From Vespula vulgaris (taxonomy: Eukaryota; Arthropoda; Insecta; Hymenoptera; Vespidae), in NCBI RefSeq assembly GCF_905475345.1, contig NC_066610.1:469501-533500 (forward strand): a stretch of 64,000 nt of DNA, in the 5' to 3' direction. Below the pieces are notes generated by a model that had not been told where the DNA came from, did no database searches, and saw nothing but the letters and a program-made list of their open reading frames with translations. Below, one piece after another: positions 25,144 to 48,789 of the stretch (the first letter of the stretch is position 1; every line of letters starts with the position of its first letter). A program made the position numbers and the translations under genes.

Positions 25144-28100
25144 TCACAAAAATGTTCGCAACACCGATAAATATCCCATTGAAGTTTTGAGAATCTGCAA
25201 ATATTAAAAAATAAATAAAAATAATAGTGAAATAACAATTTTATTGTTACAGTAGGGTACATCATTTAAAAATACAATAAATAAAACTCGATCTATACTT
25301 ACATCCGTGAAAATGGACAAGGACAAGACAGCAAATTTGCCAGATGTTAAGAATTGCGGCTTCTTCGTTCGTATCATACAAATAAGAAAGAATTTCCAGT
25401 GCGCTTCTGGTAAGTCATACCAGTCGTAATTATAAATGGCATTACCAAAATTTGTACTCTGATTGAATAAAACGAATGACTAGTAATAAGATAATTGATA
25501 TTTTAATTGTACAAAAATTGATATTTTATTTACTTCCTGAATAAAACATTCTCCGATAAAACAATAAATAAAAAGCGTGCTTATCACGGAAGAGACGTAC
25601 ACAACGAATAGGAACGATGTTACAATATCCTGTGTCTCTGAGCCCTAAAAAAGAAAAAAAGAAAAAGATGGATTACATGTTACCATATAAATTAAGGATA
25701 TATAATAAATTTTTTAGATAAAAAAATAAATTTATGTTGTCTACATTTTTTGAATGTAGATAGTTATGAAGGATATTCGTAAAAAATGGCGGAGTTATAC
25801 TTGTAATATTAACAATTTAACTGTTTCGTTCAATGTTCTCAAATCGAACATAAGTATCATTTCCATAACATGGTAATTCTTGTTTTCAATCATTTTTTAT
25901 TTTATTGCAATTTCGTAAAATTAATGTGTGCATGCGTACATGTATAATTTACTAGTAGCAAAAAGATAAGTGATAACAATTGTGATGTACGGAGTAGTTA
26001 GAATGGAGTATAAAGACATATCTACAACAAAGTAATAAGAGATGCGACGATGAAGTAGAAGTAGATTTAACTAGAACAAGTCTTTCCATGAACATTTTAT
26101 CATTGCAGTTTTACAAATAAGGATTCTACACATAATTAATATTTACATGATCCTGGGTCATGCAGTAGTTGGCAGAAAGAAAATACTAAGGATTAACTAA
26201 GGCATTTACGATCATGAATATAAAGCTATAACGAACAATGTTTTGGAGTAATTAAAGGAAACCAATGGAGATCAAAATAAGGATACTCTATTATTACGTC
26301 AATTTTGCGGATTTACGGAAAATACGAATGTAAGTTTTAATCACCTTTCGTCAGAACTTTGGCTCGTTAAACTATTAACAGCGAATCCATGGTGACAGAA
26401 ATCCCATTAAACATCGCTACTTTTGTTTTTAATCAAGGAATGTCATCAATCTTCAAAGCAATGCAATCCTTTCGTATGGAAAATGATCCGCTCGTTCATC
26501 AATTTGCCACGCAAGAAGATGATCCTTGCACAACTATGGCCAAACTTGACCCGCAATGCTCTGGAAAAGAGGCTTGCTTATTTCATAAACACGAACATTA
26601 ATACCAAATTAACTTCCTTTCGACGTCGAAGGTTCATTACATGGTTCTGGAATCGATAATTCTTTGCGAATATACAGAAATAATTGTTATCTGTTTGTAA
26701 ATGCAACAGGTAAGTTCAAATGTGCTTTTTTTTTGTAAAAATAACCTCGAAAACTTTGAAATCTATATGAAAAATTTCTCGAGAACTACTTAATTGAAAA
26801 ATTAAAAATTTTCCGATAATTGTCTGCATTAAATTTAAAACTTCTTATCGATTCGATTTAATTTGCGATGTTTCATTTTTTTTGAACAAAAATATACAAT
26901 ACGATTTTCCGGCAAGTAGTAGAAGATAAATGTAAATATCCGCCATTTTGTAGAAAAATATTATTTAATAAATTCGGCTGGACAAGTGCTCGTGTTGCTC
27001 TTATATATTTTAAGAAAAATTCATTCCTATTTTCATGAATAAATTATCGTAGAGATGATGGCAAGTAACGAATTTTCTCCTATATTAATGATCATTTCCA
27101 TTTCTCCGCCATTTTTTATTACATTTGCAAAAAAGAATTACCAATTTTATTTTTAAAGTTCCCATTACGCAAACGAATATTTATTTTAATAAATTAGATA
27201 GATTAGTCAAAATTAAATAAGCAATAAAGTAAAGAGTAAAAAAATGTTGGATTTTTTCGGCTACGGAGTTATGTACTTGATTCAGAAAAAAAAAAAAGGA
27301 AAAATGTATTGTTTGCTTGTATTCGTACCATCAGTACGTAATAACCGGAAATACAGATATGCATGCTGGAACCCATCAGTTGTTGCATAATTGGAAAATT
27401 AAAATTATTTTCCAATTCTTCCGTCAATCTGAAATGTTATATTTTATGTATAAATAAAAAATGAAATATTACGATTGAGTTCATCATCATTGTTTGTTTT
27501 TTCATTATTAAAAAAATAAAAATAGAAATGGAATCAATACAATGTTATATAGAAGGAAATATTATTTCTTTCATTTTTGATACAATCTAGAGCACGAAGA
27601 CGGTTGAAAATAGTAAATATATAATCAAATAGTAAATAAAAAGTAATGATTAAGTATCAAAGCAGTATATAAAATATAATGAGTCAATAATTAGACAGAA
27701 AAATAAGAAATAGTTAATAAAAAATGTATATATAAATAAATAAGAAAACAAAAAAACGGTTGAATCAAGAGATACGTAAAAACAATAGTTTATTAACCAA
27801 ATAACAAGCAATGGTTATACATGAAATAATTTTCTAATAATGCATTACTAGATGTAAAAATTTACATGTATATATACGTATATGTTTGTAAATAGATTAA
27901 AGAAATTAAGTAATAAACTTTTAAATAAAATATTCATTATATATATATGTATCAATTTTTTGTATATAATTCTATAATATTTTACCTTATCAATCGGTAA
28001 TGTCGTAGTATAAGTTTCTTCATACCCTCATGGTAATTTGCAGAATTATTTAGTAATGTCTTCACCTTGTATGACAATGTAGCGAACTGTGCAATTACTT

Positions 28101-30287
28101 GAATGGACAAATTTACAAACATGCAATCAAATCCTACGTAACCTAATACGACACAAGGTACGTACATGACTTGATAAGCACAATTCAATGCATAAATCCT
28201 AGTGTCACTTAAGTCGACGATTTCTAATGTCCTGTAGGGCAACTGATAACCCATGGAATTGTTTTGCTTTCCTGAAAAGTAGAAAAAGAGTTATCGAAAC
28301 AAAATATTTTTCTAAGAAAAAGAATTATGAAAATAAAAGACACAAGAACGAAAACATTCGAGTAGCGGATTAAAATATATATTCCAAATATTCATATCCA
28401 AAATATGCGCGAAACAATAGTAAATCATATTACTCATAGAATATTACAGAGTACCCATAGATGGTCTATTAGTTTAAAGATAGACATATACTTGAATACA
28501 ATGTTTTTTTTTTAATTATTTTCAATATTTTTATTTTAATTATTTTTTTTTAATTATTTTTTTTTAAATGAATTGCGTGTTTGCCATCTCTTCTGTAAAT
28601 TTTCAAGTCCTGTTTCATAAAAGTGTGCACGCTGTGATGAAAAATATGATTCGAGGTAAATCTGGAAACTACTGACATTTCGAGACATTTTATTTCTTAT
28701 GAAATATCCCATAGATCTAAACAAATAGTAGTCCAATGACGTAATATGGAATGAAGATGGTAAATTCGATAAAATTTCCTAGCAAAGTTGGTTTATTATT
28801 ATCTTTGATTATTCTTGACTCCATGGATCTCATTATTAATATGTAGGAATATGATATTTTTATTATAGACCAGTGCTAACAGTTTTTTTAAATAATTCAT
28901 TCTGTAATCGTTTCAATTTATAGACAATAATCATCAACAGTAATTGTTTCAAATCATGTTTAGATGTGAGTATAGTTAGTTAGTTCGAAGAAAGTCATTG
29001 ATCGATGTCATTTACAGTTGTTATATAGAAAACATTTCTTATCGACAGAAACGATTATACTAAGAAATGAATCGCTGCATTGTCTGGTTAATTACAGTGT
29101 GTAAATTCATCCTCGTTTATTTTCTTTAGTATTTGACAATTAGAGTAAAAATATCTTGACTAGTTACTTTTCACCAAGGTGTTTTTGCACTGTTGACTAA
29201 GTAACCCCAAGTGTATCCGCTGTTTCTCGCATTGTCTACCTTGGATATGATTGAAGCGATCATTTTAAAACATTATTATCGAATCCCGCAGGTCGTCCAC
29301 TTTGATCATTTTTGCATGAAGTAAAAATGGTTCCAATTTGAATTTTCTGAACCGACAACTTATTGATCTTCGAAATTTATTCGAATCGTTAATTTATTGT
29401 TGTTTTAATTTCTAATAGTTGCGCTTAATCCTGATAGAAAATGAAACAACGTGCAACGACTTTTGTATTCTTTTGAGAATTAGTAGTACGAAATTAACTT
29501 ACTTATTAAAAATATTAAAACTGTTTGGCAACTATTACATGCTTGTAAGTGTATACATGAGCAAGTGTCTGTATATGAGAGTATACCTAATAATTAAATA
29601 ATAAATAAATAAGTAAACGAATCAAAAAATATCTTCGGACTACACATGGTGGCAAATCTATAAAGGAATTAATATAAAATATATAAAATATAATGTCATA
29701 TATATTTAGAAGAAATATTAGAAAGTATAAAAATAGTATAAATTACCACTTTCAATTCCTTCCATAAGTCGACTCGAATAATACAAGACTTCTTCCAGCG
29801 ACATTGAGCAGCCGATCATAGCAATAAAAAATGGGGGTAATTTAGTATAATTCAAAAATGTCAATTTCTCCTCTGCAGTTTCATATTTTTCGGTGAGTGC
29901 ATACTCCTTAATTTCCAAAAATAATTTACGTAATGCTTCTCTGTTTATTCTTGTGATGGTTATTTTCGTTAGTGTCATCGTTAAAAGAATATTTTCCGCT
30001 ACGTTCGATATCACGTTTTCCATAGTTTTTGGAGCCGAAAACAATTGTGCTAATGTTAAAGAACAATGAATAGAAAGATATGTGAAGAAGAAGAGAAATA
30101 TCGGAAAGTAGTTCTTCAATGGCCAAACTCCCATGCATCTTAACAGTCTTGAGCTCCAAAGGAATGATCTCTGGACGTTGGCAATTCCTACTTCCTATAA
30201 CAAATACATCCAATTTGTTAATTTGCTAGATCGATTTTAAATCAGGTATGTTGCTATGAATTTATATAAATTTTGTTATAGCTAATA

Positions 30288-30332
<45 letters not shown>

Positions 30333-31506
30333 ATATTGATATAATAATATAATGATATATGTGTATATACAGATTAATATTATAGATGTACATATTTATA
30401 TGAATGCCGAATTTTATGTATTTCAATGTAATCGTATCTTATTTCAATTTTTTTTTTTTTATTACAATTAAATCATTTAGATTATACGAAAATAAATTCT
30501 ACAGATTAATAGTATTCACATATATGCTTATGTATTCTTTATTATATTATAATGGGTATCAAATAATTGTTCAAATAGAAGTTTTGCTACAATATAGAGG
30601 ACATATTGCATTTTTTATTTTCTGTTATTAAAAGATGGTGAAATTTATTCAAATTTAATTTAATTTTTTCTGAACATGAGACTACATTTTTCATAATAGA
30701 AACGTATTATTCACTATAAAAAAGAAAGAAGATAAAACAAGTAAATTATCTATAAAATATATTTCTTATCGAACCGCAAAGTTGATCATGGGATGCCATT
30801 AAATATTCCCGCTAAATAAAATTAATGTATAAAGTAATATTTCCCCTATTGAAATCAGATAACACTAGTAAAAACAACTTTTTCAAAACCGCCGCTTTTT
30901 CAAGATAAAAATCTTTAACGCATTGTCTTGAACACCCGATATATTGTTCGTCAAAAATTTCACCCGTTGATTGTCCACCGAATGAAATAAATATAATTAT
31001 TAAACCTCATCGGTTCATACTTTTCACAATATTCACCAGCGTATATTAATATAACTATTTATCTCTTTTAAAACTTTTATTCGTAAAATCAAATAATTCT
31101 TTACGATCAAAAATGAACTATCAAAGATACCTTAGCGCTATAATTATGGACTTAAATGGAAAGAAAGAAAACACGCGAAACCCCATAAAATTTAAGAACG
31201 AAAAGAACAAAAAAACTAATAATTCTTGTACATTTATTAATGAAATTCCATGACGACAAAAGTATATACAAGAAATAAAAATTAATTGACGAATGAAATT
31301 TCACAAAAATAATTTTAAATATAAATAAATGACCGATGGGAAATAATTTCCAATCAATATGTAGAATATCCACGTCACTTATTAGCGCCATAAGTACGAT
31401 CACTTTATATCAGACATGAGACTAGTTCTATGGTTAGAAAAAAAAAAAAAGAGAAAATATAACCGAACCATGCTCTTTCTCTTACTTCTATGCTATCTTT
31501 TTCCAT
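25144..31506 (-). CDS. Odorant receptor gene E, complete
   Basis: Complete 7tm_6 odorant receptor of 390 residues. Exons: 31486-31506, 29747-30194, 27986-28271, 27329-27428, 25534-25644, 25303-25458, 25144-25194. It starts MEKDSIE then EVGIANVQRSFLWSS, has GYVGFDCMFVNLSIQVIAQF in exon 3, MGSSMHICISGYYVLM in exon 4, GSETQDIVTSF at the head of exon 5, and ends ILKTSMGYLSVLRTFL. Sister copy of D by sequence, by the shared upstream deletion and by shared intron tracts, but without the 12-bp exon 5 insertion of D. The sequence just upstream of the ATG has a 1-base deletion relative to other units, so the conserved open frame ahead of the start is out of frame here; this favours MEKDSIE as the true N-terminus. 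All splice sites are canonical. Confidence 0.92.
28255..28790. repeat. Homogenised intron 2 tract, E copy
   Basis: Partner of 20262-20750 in gene D. A T-rich insertion near 28515-28560 is the main difference. Confidence 0.7.
28560..29440 (-). mobile_element. Mariner relic in intron 2 of gene E
   Basis: The C-terminal frame at 28570-28736 is the same as in D (DYYLFRSMGYF and FYETGLENL). The middle is further shortened, and the N-terminal part to about 29440 matches D with additional gaps. Inactive. Confidence 0.75.
30288..30326. repeat. (TA)n microsatellite, intron 1 of E
   Basis: Alternating TA run about 95 bp upstream of exon 2, matching the site of the repeat in A. Confidence 0.9.
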
Positions 31507-34053
31507 TTTATCCCTTCGAAGGTTCGCGATAGACTGACGAGAAACCTTCGAGCGTCCTCCCTGGTAAACTCTGTTTGTAAAGTTACATTATGCGTGTAAG
31601 GGTTGATTGAATAATTAATCCGAAGTCGACGAAAATAAAATTGAGAAACAACTCGTACGTAACTCTTTTTAATAACGAGAAAAATAGTAACATCTCACCC
31701 TAGGGTATACTCACCTTTCTTCGTTGGGATATAGTTCGAAGTTATCAGTTTACCGATAATATTACAATGTTTTCTTCCCCTACCATCTTTCATTCGATCG
31801 TCCTTCCGTTCTGTTGCTGCTTCCAGTTTTGCGTAATACGACGAACGAAAGACATTTATTGTGCCTGACTTAATTGTGCTGGTTGAAGGAAAGAAAATAT
31901 TTTTGTTATGGATACATGTATTGGTAAGTAGTTCGTGCTATTAGTTGTCTTTACCATCCATCATTTTATGGAGGGCTTCGTGTTAGAGGAGTGATGAGAA
32001 CAGTGCTTAAAGACGTACATAATTTATGGGCAATAAAGGAAACTTTTCTTTTTTAATTATCAGTTGTTTTAAGCAAGATTTCTTTTTCTTTATTTTTAAG
32101 TTATTACTTTTTATTGACGGCTCACTAATCTTTTTTTTGTTCCTTTTCGATTTTACTTTTATTTGTTTTCTTTCACTAATTGCATTTTTATTTCGACTTA
32201 TGTATTATTTGTCTTATAAAAGTTTTGAATTTATTTTCGATTAATCATTTTTCTTTTTTTTTTTTAGACACTTAACTTTGTCATTTATCGGCATAAAATT
32301 TTTTAAAAATATTTTTCTTATTTGTCATTTCTACTTTCATTTTCTTTTATTTCTGTAATGAAATATTATATTTCGTTAAACGTTTTTATTTATTAATTTT
32401 CTCAGCTGTAGTTATATATTAATTACTATGTGTTTGTATAAATATTTTATTGAAATAATTAAAACCTATTAACTTTTTATAAACTTTGTACATAATATAG
32501 ATATCGATGCAATAATTGTCATTCTTACGAATAAATATTTATAAACGAATCCGTCAAATAATAAATTGCGAATAACAAATATCAAAATATAACTAATATT
32601 TCTATAATAACTTTACACAGATAGTTAACTTAATGTTATATTAGTATTGGTTAGAAGATTTCTAAATAAGAAAAAGAAAGTAAAATTTTTGTCACTATGA
32701 AATTCATAAAACGTATTTATTAGTATTTATTATTATTTATTATTTTATTAGTATCAATATTTAATTCTTGTTCAATCAATATTTATTTATTGTTTTGAAC
32801 AAAAAATAAAAGTTTATATTATTCTGAAAAACAAAATAATCAGCTGACAATCCTAGAAGAACACATACGTCATCGCATGTTTCATTTTTGAACAATACTA
32901 AACGCAACAACGACAACAACAACAAATTTGAGATATCTAGGGTAAGCTTCGAAAATCAAAGTTATTAAGTGATTCAGTTAATAAGAGAATCGATGTTAAT
33001 TCAGAAAATTTGAACAGTGATTATTTAGATTTCATCCAATAACATTCATTGTGGACGATCTGCAAAATTTGATAATTATGTTTTAAAATCACAGCTTAAA
33101 TCAGATTCAAGGTCGACACTGCAAGAAACAGGTGATACATTTGGGGTCATTTGGTCGACAGTGCAAAGACATCTTCATAAAATCAAAAAAATATCTAGAC
33201 AAGGTATTTGTATTCCGCATCAATTGTCGAATACGAATGATTATCAGCAAGGAGGAATTTGCATATCGTTATTGATCAGGTAACGAGATAATTCATTTCT
33301 TAGTATAATTGTTACCATCAATGAGAAATATTTTTTATACAGCAACTTGAGACGACTCGAATCGATAACTTTCTTCAGAACCAATCAGCAATATCCACGT
33401 CTAAATCAGGTATGATATTGAAAAATGTGCTATTATGCGTTTGATGGTACCGAACTGGGTGTGATATTGATTCGTTATGAATTACCATAACCAATTGCCG
33501 TTGATGTTTATTGTCTAATTGGAACGGTTGTGTAATGAATTGTTGAAAAAATGGCTAACATTAGTCAACAATAAACACGTTGTACCATAATATGGTAACG
33601 CAAGAATACGTGCCAGAGTTCGTCTGTTGGGTATAATAATAATTTTATTTTAATAATAGCAATAATAATAATTTGAAAATAATTTGAATAATATCCATAT
33701 TCTTGGATAATAAACTTTTACATATCTACATATATATTTATTTTAATTTTTCTAACAAATTTTTGTTTACTATTATGTATATCTTATCAGATGTACGTGT
33801 GGAATTTAATAGGATCGGAAAAAATTAGGCATATCATCTGAAAAATGAGACTACTAGTTTTCTTTGATACTAATATTATTCATAAAGAAAGAACCTCAGG
33901 ATTTTGTTCGATCGTCTAAAAATTATATTTATATATTTTATAACGTTAATACAAGTCAGCGACGCATAGATAACAAGTTCGTCGGAAGGAAGTCAAAATA
34001 AAAAAAAGAATAAGGAAATTGTTACTACTTAATTCATCTCATTTGCGTCCATT
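31507..34053. other. Intergenic DNA between E and F
   Basis: No receptor exon seen. 31507-32000 is the E 5' flank with the same deletion junction as D (near 31679). 32020-32400 is the T-rich block. 32400-32700 is 3' flank-like sequence, interrupted by 32700-33660, which holds a plus-strand mariner relic. 33700-34053 returns to the normal 3' flank of F. Confidence 0.55.
32820..33640 (+). mobile_element. Intergenic mariner relic, plus strand
   Basis: Plus-strand reading gives a mariner transposase: KFDNYVLKSQLKSDSRSTLQ, TVQRHLHKIKKISRQGICI, PHQLSNTNDYQ, a degraded catalytic stretch (FLSIIVTINEKYFLYSN), then ELPxPIAVDVYCLIGTVV-like remnants. The N-terminal helix-turn-helix part is well preserved, but stops follow. 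It belongs to the same family as the intron 2 relics, is in the opposite orientation, and is present only here between E and F. Confidence 0.78.
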
Positions 34054-43990
<9,937 letters not shown>

Positions 43991-46007
43991 TTTATTTCTT
44001 CGAAGGTTCGCGAGAGACTGAAGACATAACGATCGAGCGTCCTCCCTAGTAAACTCTGTTTGAAAAAAAGGTTACCCGCGTGCAAGGGGTTGATAGAATA
44101 GATAATCTCAAACGTACGAAAACAATATTCAGAAGTAACTTGACCCTCAACCCTTCCTAACAACGCATTCAACTAATTCATTGTTCCGATCATTAATTAT
44201 GTAGAATAGGAAGGGTGAGTAGTAGCAGGATTAGAATACGTAAAAAAAAACAACTACTACTATTTCGATTTTTCTTATAGAACATCCCCTTGTCTTACAA
44301 CCCTCTTGAAAAACTTGTAGAATTCTATCCGATTTACGGGTCTTTGAAACGTTTCTCCCTTTTTTTTTCTTCTACCTTCAGGAAAGAGGGTGACCATAGT
44401 CGTAAAAGAAAAAATAATACTTTATCCTCCGTTATACTCATCCTTCTTCACTCGGACATAGTTCCAAGTTTTTCTGTTTCCAGGCAATGTAAAAAAGTTT
44501 CTACCCCTCCACTTTCTTTCCTTCCATCGCCCTTCCCTTCTTCTTTATCCAGTTCTGCGCAATACGACAGACGGAAGACATCGATTGTGCCTGAATTAAC
44601 GGTGACAGTTAAAAAAAATTCTTTTTCTCTCTGAAATAAGAATTCATAAGTACTCTATGAAATTAGATGCCTTTACCGTTGTTCTTTATTATAGAGGGTG
44701 TCGCGTTAAAGGATGATGAATATAGAACTTTAGAACTTGCATGACATTTGGATAAGAATGAAAATTTTTTTCTTCTTTGTTTACCAATTCGATTGTATAA
44801 CATTTATTCCCTTCATTTTTAAATTACTGTCATCTATAGACATTTCACTAATCTTTCGCTTTTGCTAAATTTTATTTTCGTTAGTTTCTCTCAATAATTA
44901 CATATTTCTATTTACGCATCACTAGTGTTCTGTGTGTTTTGACTATCTTTTTAATTATTCTTTCCATTTTTTTCTACAACATTAACGGTCTTTTTTTATT
45001 ATATTTTTTACATTACCGATGTTCTCATTTATTGGCATCGAAATATATTTTTTTATTCCTTTTGCTGAGTAACAGTTCTTTTTATTTTTTCATTCGTCTT
45101 TCTAACGAAATATTATACTTCAATGACGGTTTTTATTTATTAGCTTACTTAATGTTAACGTTATGTAAAATAATAGATGGTCGTTAGCACAATTCAATGT
45201 TCAAATTATTAAAAGCTATTGACTATTTATAAATTTTGCAGATAATGAATAGACACAGTTGTTCGAAGGAAACAATCAAATAATTAATCCTAAATATTGA
45301 TTAATTGAATTAATATTTCTATAATAATTTCAAACAGATACCTGGAAATAAATGCATACAATTGCAATATCTAAATAAATATAAACGATATTTACATAAT
45401 ATCTATTATTCATCAAAAAGTGTGTTCCTTATCCATGTAAATAACATAAAAAAGGAGAATGTCGAAATCAATACGAATTTTATTGTCGTATGCATATATA
45501 ATTTATTAAAACACAATTATAACAAAAAAATGTAAGTAAATATATAAAATAATAATAACAAAAAATCAAACATGTTGTTAACTTCGAAATAACTGATTCA
45601 TTATGTTTGGACATTCGTATTAAAAATAATAATAATTTTTCTGGGAACAGAAATATAATATATCAGTGAAATGCTCTTACATAACATATTTTTAAGAATT
45701 ATATGGCTATATACGTATTTATTTAAATTTCTCTAACAAATTCTTTTTTTACTATTATTACTATTTTAATAATATTTGATAAGAATTTTTAATAATAATT
45801 TTATAAATATCTAATACTTAATGCTAATATCGTTTATGAAGAAAGAAACTGAGAATCTTGGTAGAATGTCTTAAAATTCTATTAATATTTTCTATAGCGC
45901 TAGCACAAGTCAACGATGTATAGACAAAATAATGTATTGTCTTCCTACGAAGGAATATTATTAAAAAAAAGGACTTCTCATTACTTAATCCTTTCTCAAT
46001 TGTCCTT
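43991..46007. other. Intergenic DNA between F and G
   Basis: No gene seen. 43991-44220 is the 5' flank of F; the upstream motif is degenerate here (ATACGTAAAAAAAAAC near 44236). 44226-45240 is nearly identical to 52880-53880 upstream of G. 45240-46007 is the 3' flank of G. A frame at 44290-44634 is low-complexity upstream DNA and is not retained in G. Confidence 0.55.
44226..45240. repeat. Homogenised upstream tract, F copy
   Basis: About 1 kb nearly identical to 52880-53880. Differences are scattered single bases and small indels, many fewer than between exon 2 of F and exon 2 of G. Confidence 0.75.
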
Positions 46008-48757
46008 TCATAAAAATGTACGAAGTACCGACAAATATCCCATCGAAGTTTTAACAATCTGCAAATATTCAAAGAAAAATAATGATAATAATAAAATAAC
46101 AATTGTATTGTTATAGCAAGGAACATATTTTAAAAACATGAAAAACAATTCGAAATATACTTACGCCTGAGAAGAGGGTCAAAGACAGAACGGAAAATTT
46201 ACCGGACGTTAGACATTGTGGCTTTTTCGTTCGCATGATACACATAAGAAAAAATTTTGAATCCATTGCCGATAAGTTATACCATTCGTAATTATAAATG
46301 GCATTGCCAAAATTGGTACTCTAATCAAATAAAACAAATGACATTAATCAGATAATTGATACTTCAATGATATATGAAATTATTGACGTTTCATTTACTT
46401 CTTGAATAAAACATTCGCCGATAAAACAATAAATAAAAAGTGTGTTTATCACACCAAAGATGTACAAAATGAACATTATCGTTGTTAAGCTATCCTCCAT
46501 TTCTTGACCCTAAAAACGAAAAAATTAAAAAAATCAGTTAGGTGTTATCATATAAATTAAGGACGTATATGGTCTATTTGAATGAAAACAGAACTCCATA
46601 AGTTTTCTACATTTTTTGAAAGTAGATAGTTACGAAAAGTATTCATAAAAAAGTAGTGAAGATATAGATATAATGATAATAATATAGCAATCTCGTAAAA
46701 TACACTACAAATCGAACAACTAATTTCATATCCATAACATATAATTCTCACTTTCAATCATTTTTTATTTTCTCAAAATTCCGCAGTAATAATACATGCA
46801 CGTATACATGTAAAGTTTGCTAGTATTACAAAAGAATTGATAACAATGGTCGCATACGGTTACAGTAAAACAAAGTATTAAACTTATTTATGATACGTTC
46901 AAAAGGATTTCGTCGGTAAAGTAGATACGGATGCAATGACAATTTATTCGATAAAAATTTCATCGTTACGGTTCCAGAAATAAGCATCCTATACATCATT
47001 AATGTTTACACAGTTCATGATCATGGCGTGTATGATATTAAGTAAGTGTTAAAGATTGATTAAGAAACTTTTTACCATGAATTTTAGAAAAAAAAAAAAC
47101 GTTTTGAAGACATTAAAAGAATCAACGAGGATCCAAGTAAAGATATTTTATTGCTACGTCGACTATTCTGATTTACGGAAGATACGAATGAAAATTTAAA
47201 TCACCTTTAGTCGAGATTTTGGTTCATAAATCTATTAACTACAAATTCAAGCTGACAAATATCCCATTGGACATCGCTACTTATCTATTTAATAAAGGAA
47301 TGTCATGAATATTCAAAATAATGCAATAGTTCGGTATCAAAATTGATCCGTTGATTCATTAGTTTGTTATACAAAACGAATATGGCCAAACTTAGCAAAC
47401 AAAACGCTGCAAGGGAGGCTTATTTTATAAACAGAAACATTAATATCAATTAAATTTTCTTTCGTTCCTTATATGCTTCTGGAATTGATAATTAATTACG
47501 AGTACACAAAGATAATTTTTATCCGTTTGTGAATGTAATAGGGAATTGCAGATATATATTTTTTTCGTAAGAGTTACTTCGAAAGCTTTGAAATATGTAT
47601 TTAAATTTCATGAGAAATACTGGTTTGATATTATTTGATCATTATCTGCTTTGAATTGAAGATTTCTTGTCAACTCGATTTCTTTCTTTTTGAACGGAAA
47701 CTGAATAACATTTTGCGAAAGTAGTAAAAAGTAAATCTAGATTTCCGTCATTTTATAGAAAAATATTATTTAAAACATTCTGCTTAGGATCAGCTCATTT
47801 TACCCTTATATTTTCAAAATAAATCGTTTTCCGTTTATTTCTTTTGATCATTGTAGATGTAATAATGTAGGTGTAACGAATTTTCGAACATAATAACGCC
47901 TATATGTATTTCTCCGCCATTTTATGCTACTTTTAGAGGGAAAAATTATCATTCTAATCTGTGAAGTGAGTCCTTTCACAGCAAGAAAAGTTTAGTTCAA
48001 TAAATTACGTAGATTAATAAAAAATAAATAAGAAGTAATTTGAATAGTAAAAATATGTTTCTCTTTGCTATTGACTTATGTACATCCTTAAGAAGATAAA
48101 AAAGAATAATATATTATTTGCTTGTACTTATACCATTAGTACGTAGTAACCGGAAAAACAGATATGCATGGTAGAACCCATCAGTTGTTGCATAATCGGG
48201 AAATTAAAATTATTTTCCAATTCTTCCGTTAATCTGAAATATTATATGTTATGTATAAATAATAAAGGAAACGTTACAATTGAGTTCATTATCATTGTTT
48301 GTTTATCCATTATTAAAAAACTTAAAAATTGGAATGAAATCTTAGCAATATTACACAGAAAGAAATATTGATTTTTTTATTTTTGATATATTCCACACAT
48401 GTGGATGGTGGAAATTAATAAATACGTAATCAAATAATAAAAAAAATAATGAGTAAATATCAAAGTAACACATAAAATATAATTGAATAAATGAATAGAG
48501 AGAAAATTGAATATAATAAATAAACAAAGACTAAAAAATCTCGAAGATACCAAGTGGTTGAATAAAAAATTATGTAAAAACAATGGTTTATTAATCAAAT
48601 AGCGAACAATAGTTAAAATCCATAAAATCATATCCTAATTCTATATTACTGGATGCAAAAATTAACATGTATATATGTGTGTTTGTAAATAAACTTCATA
48701 AATTATTTCATAAATTCCTACATAATATAATTTAACATTATTTATAAATATAAATTC

Positions 48758-48789
<32 letters not shown>

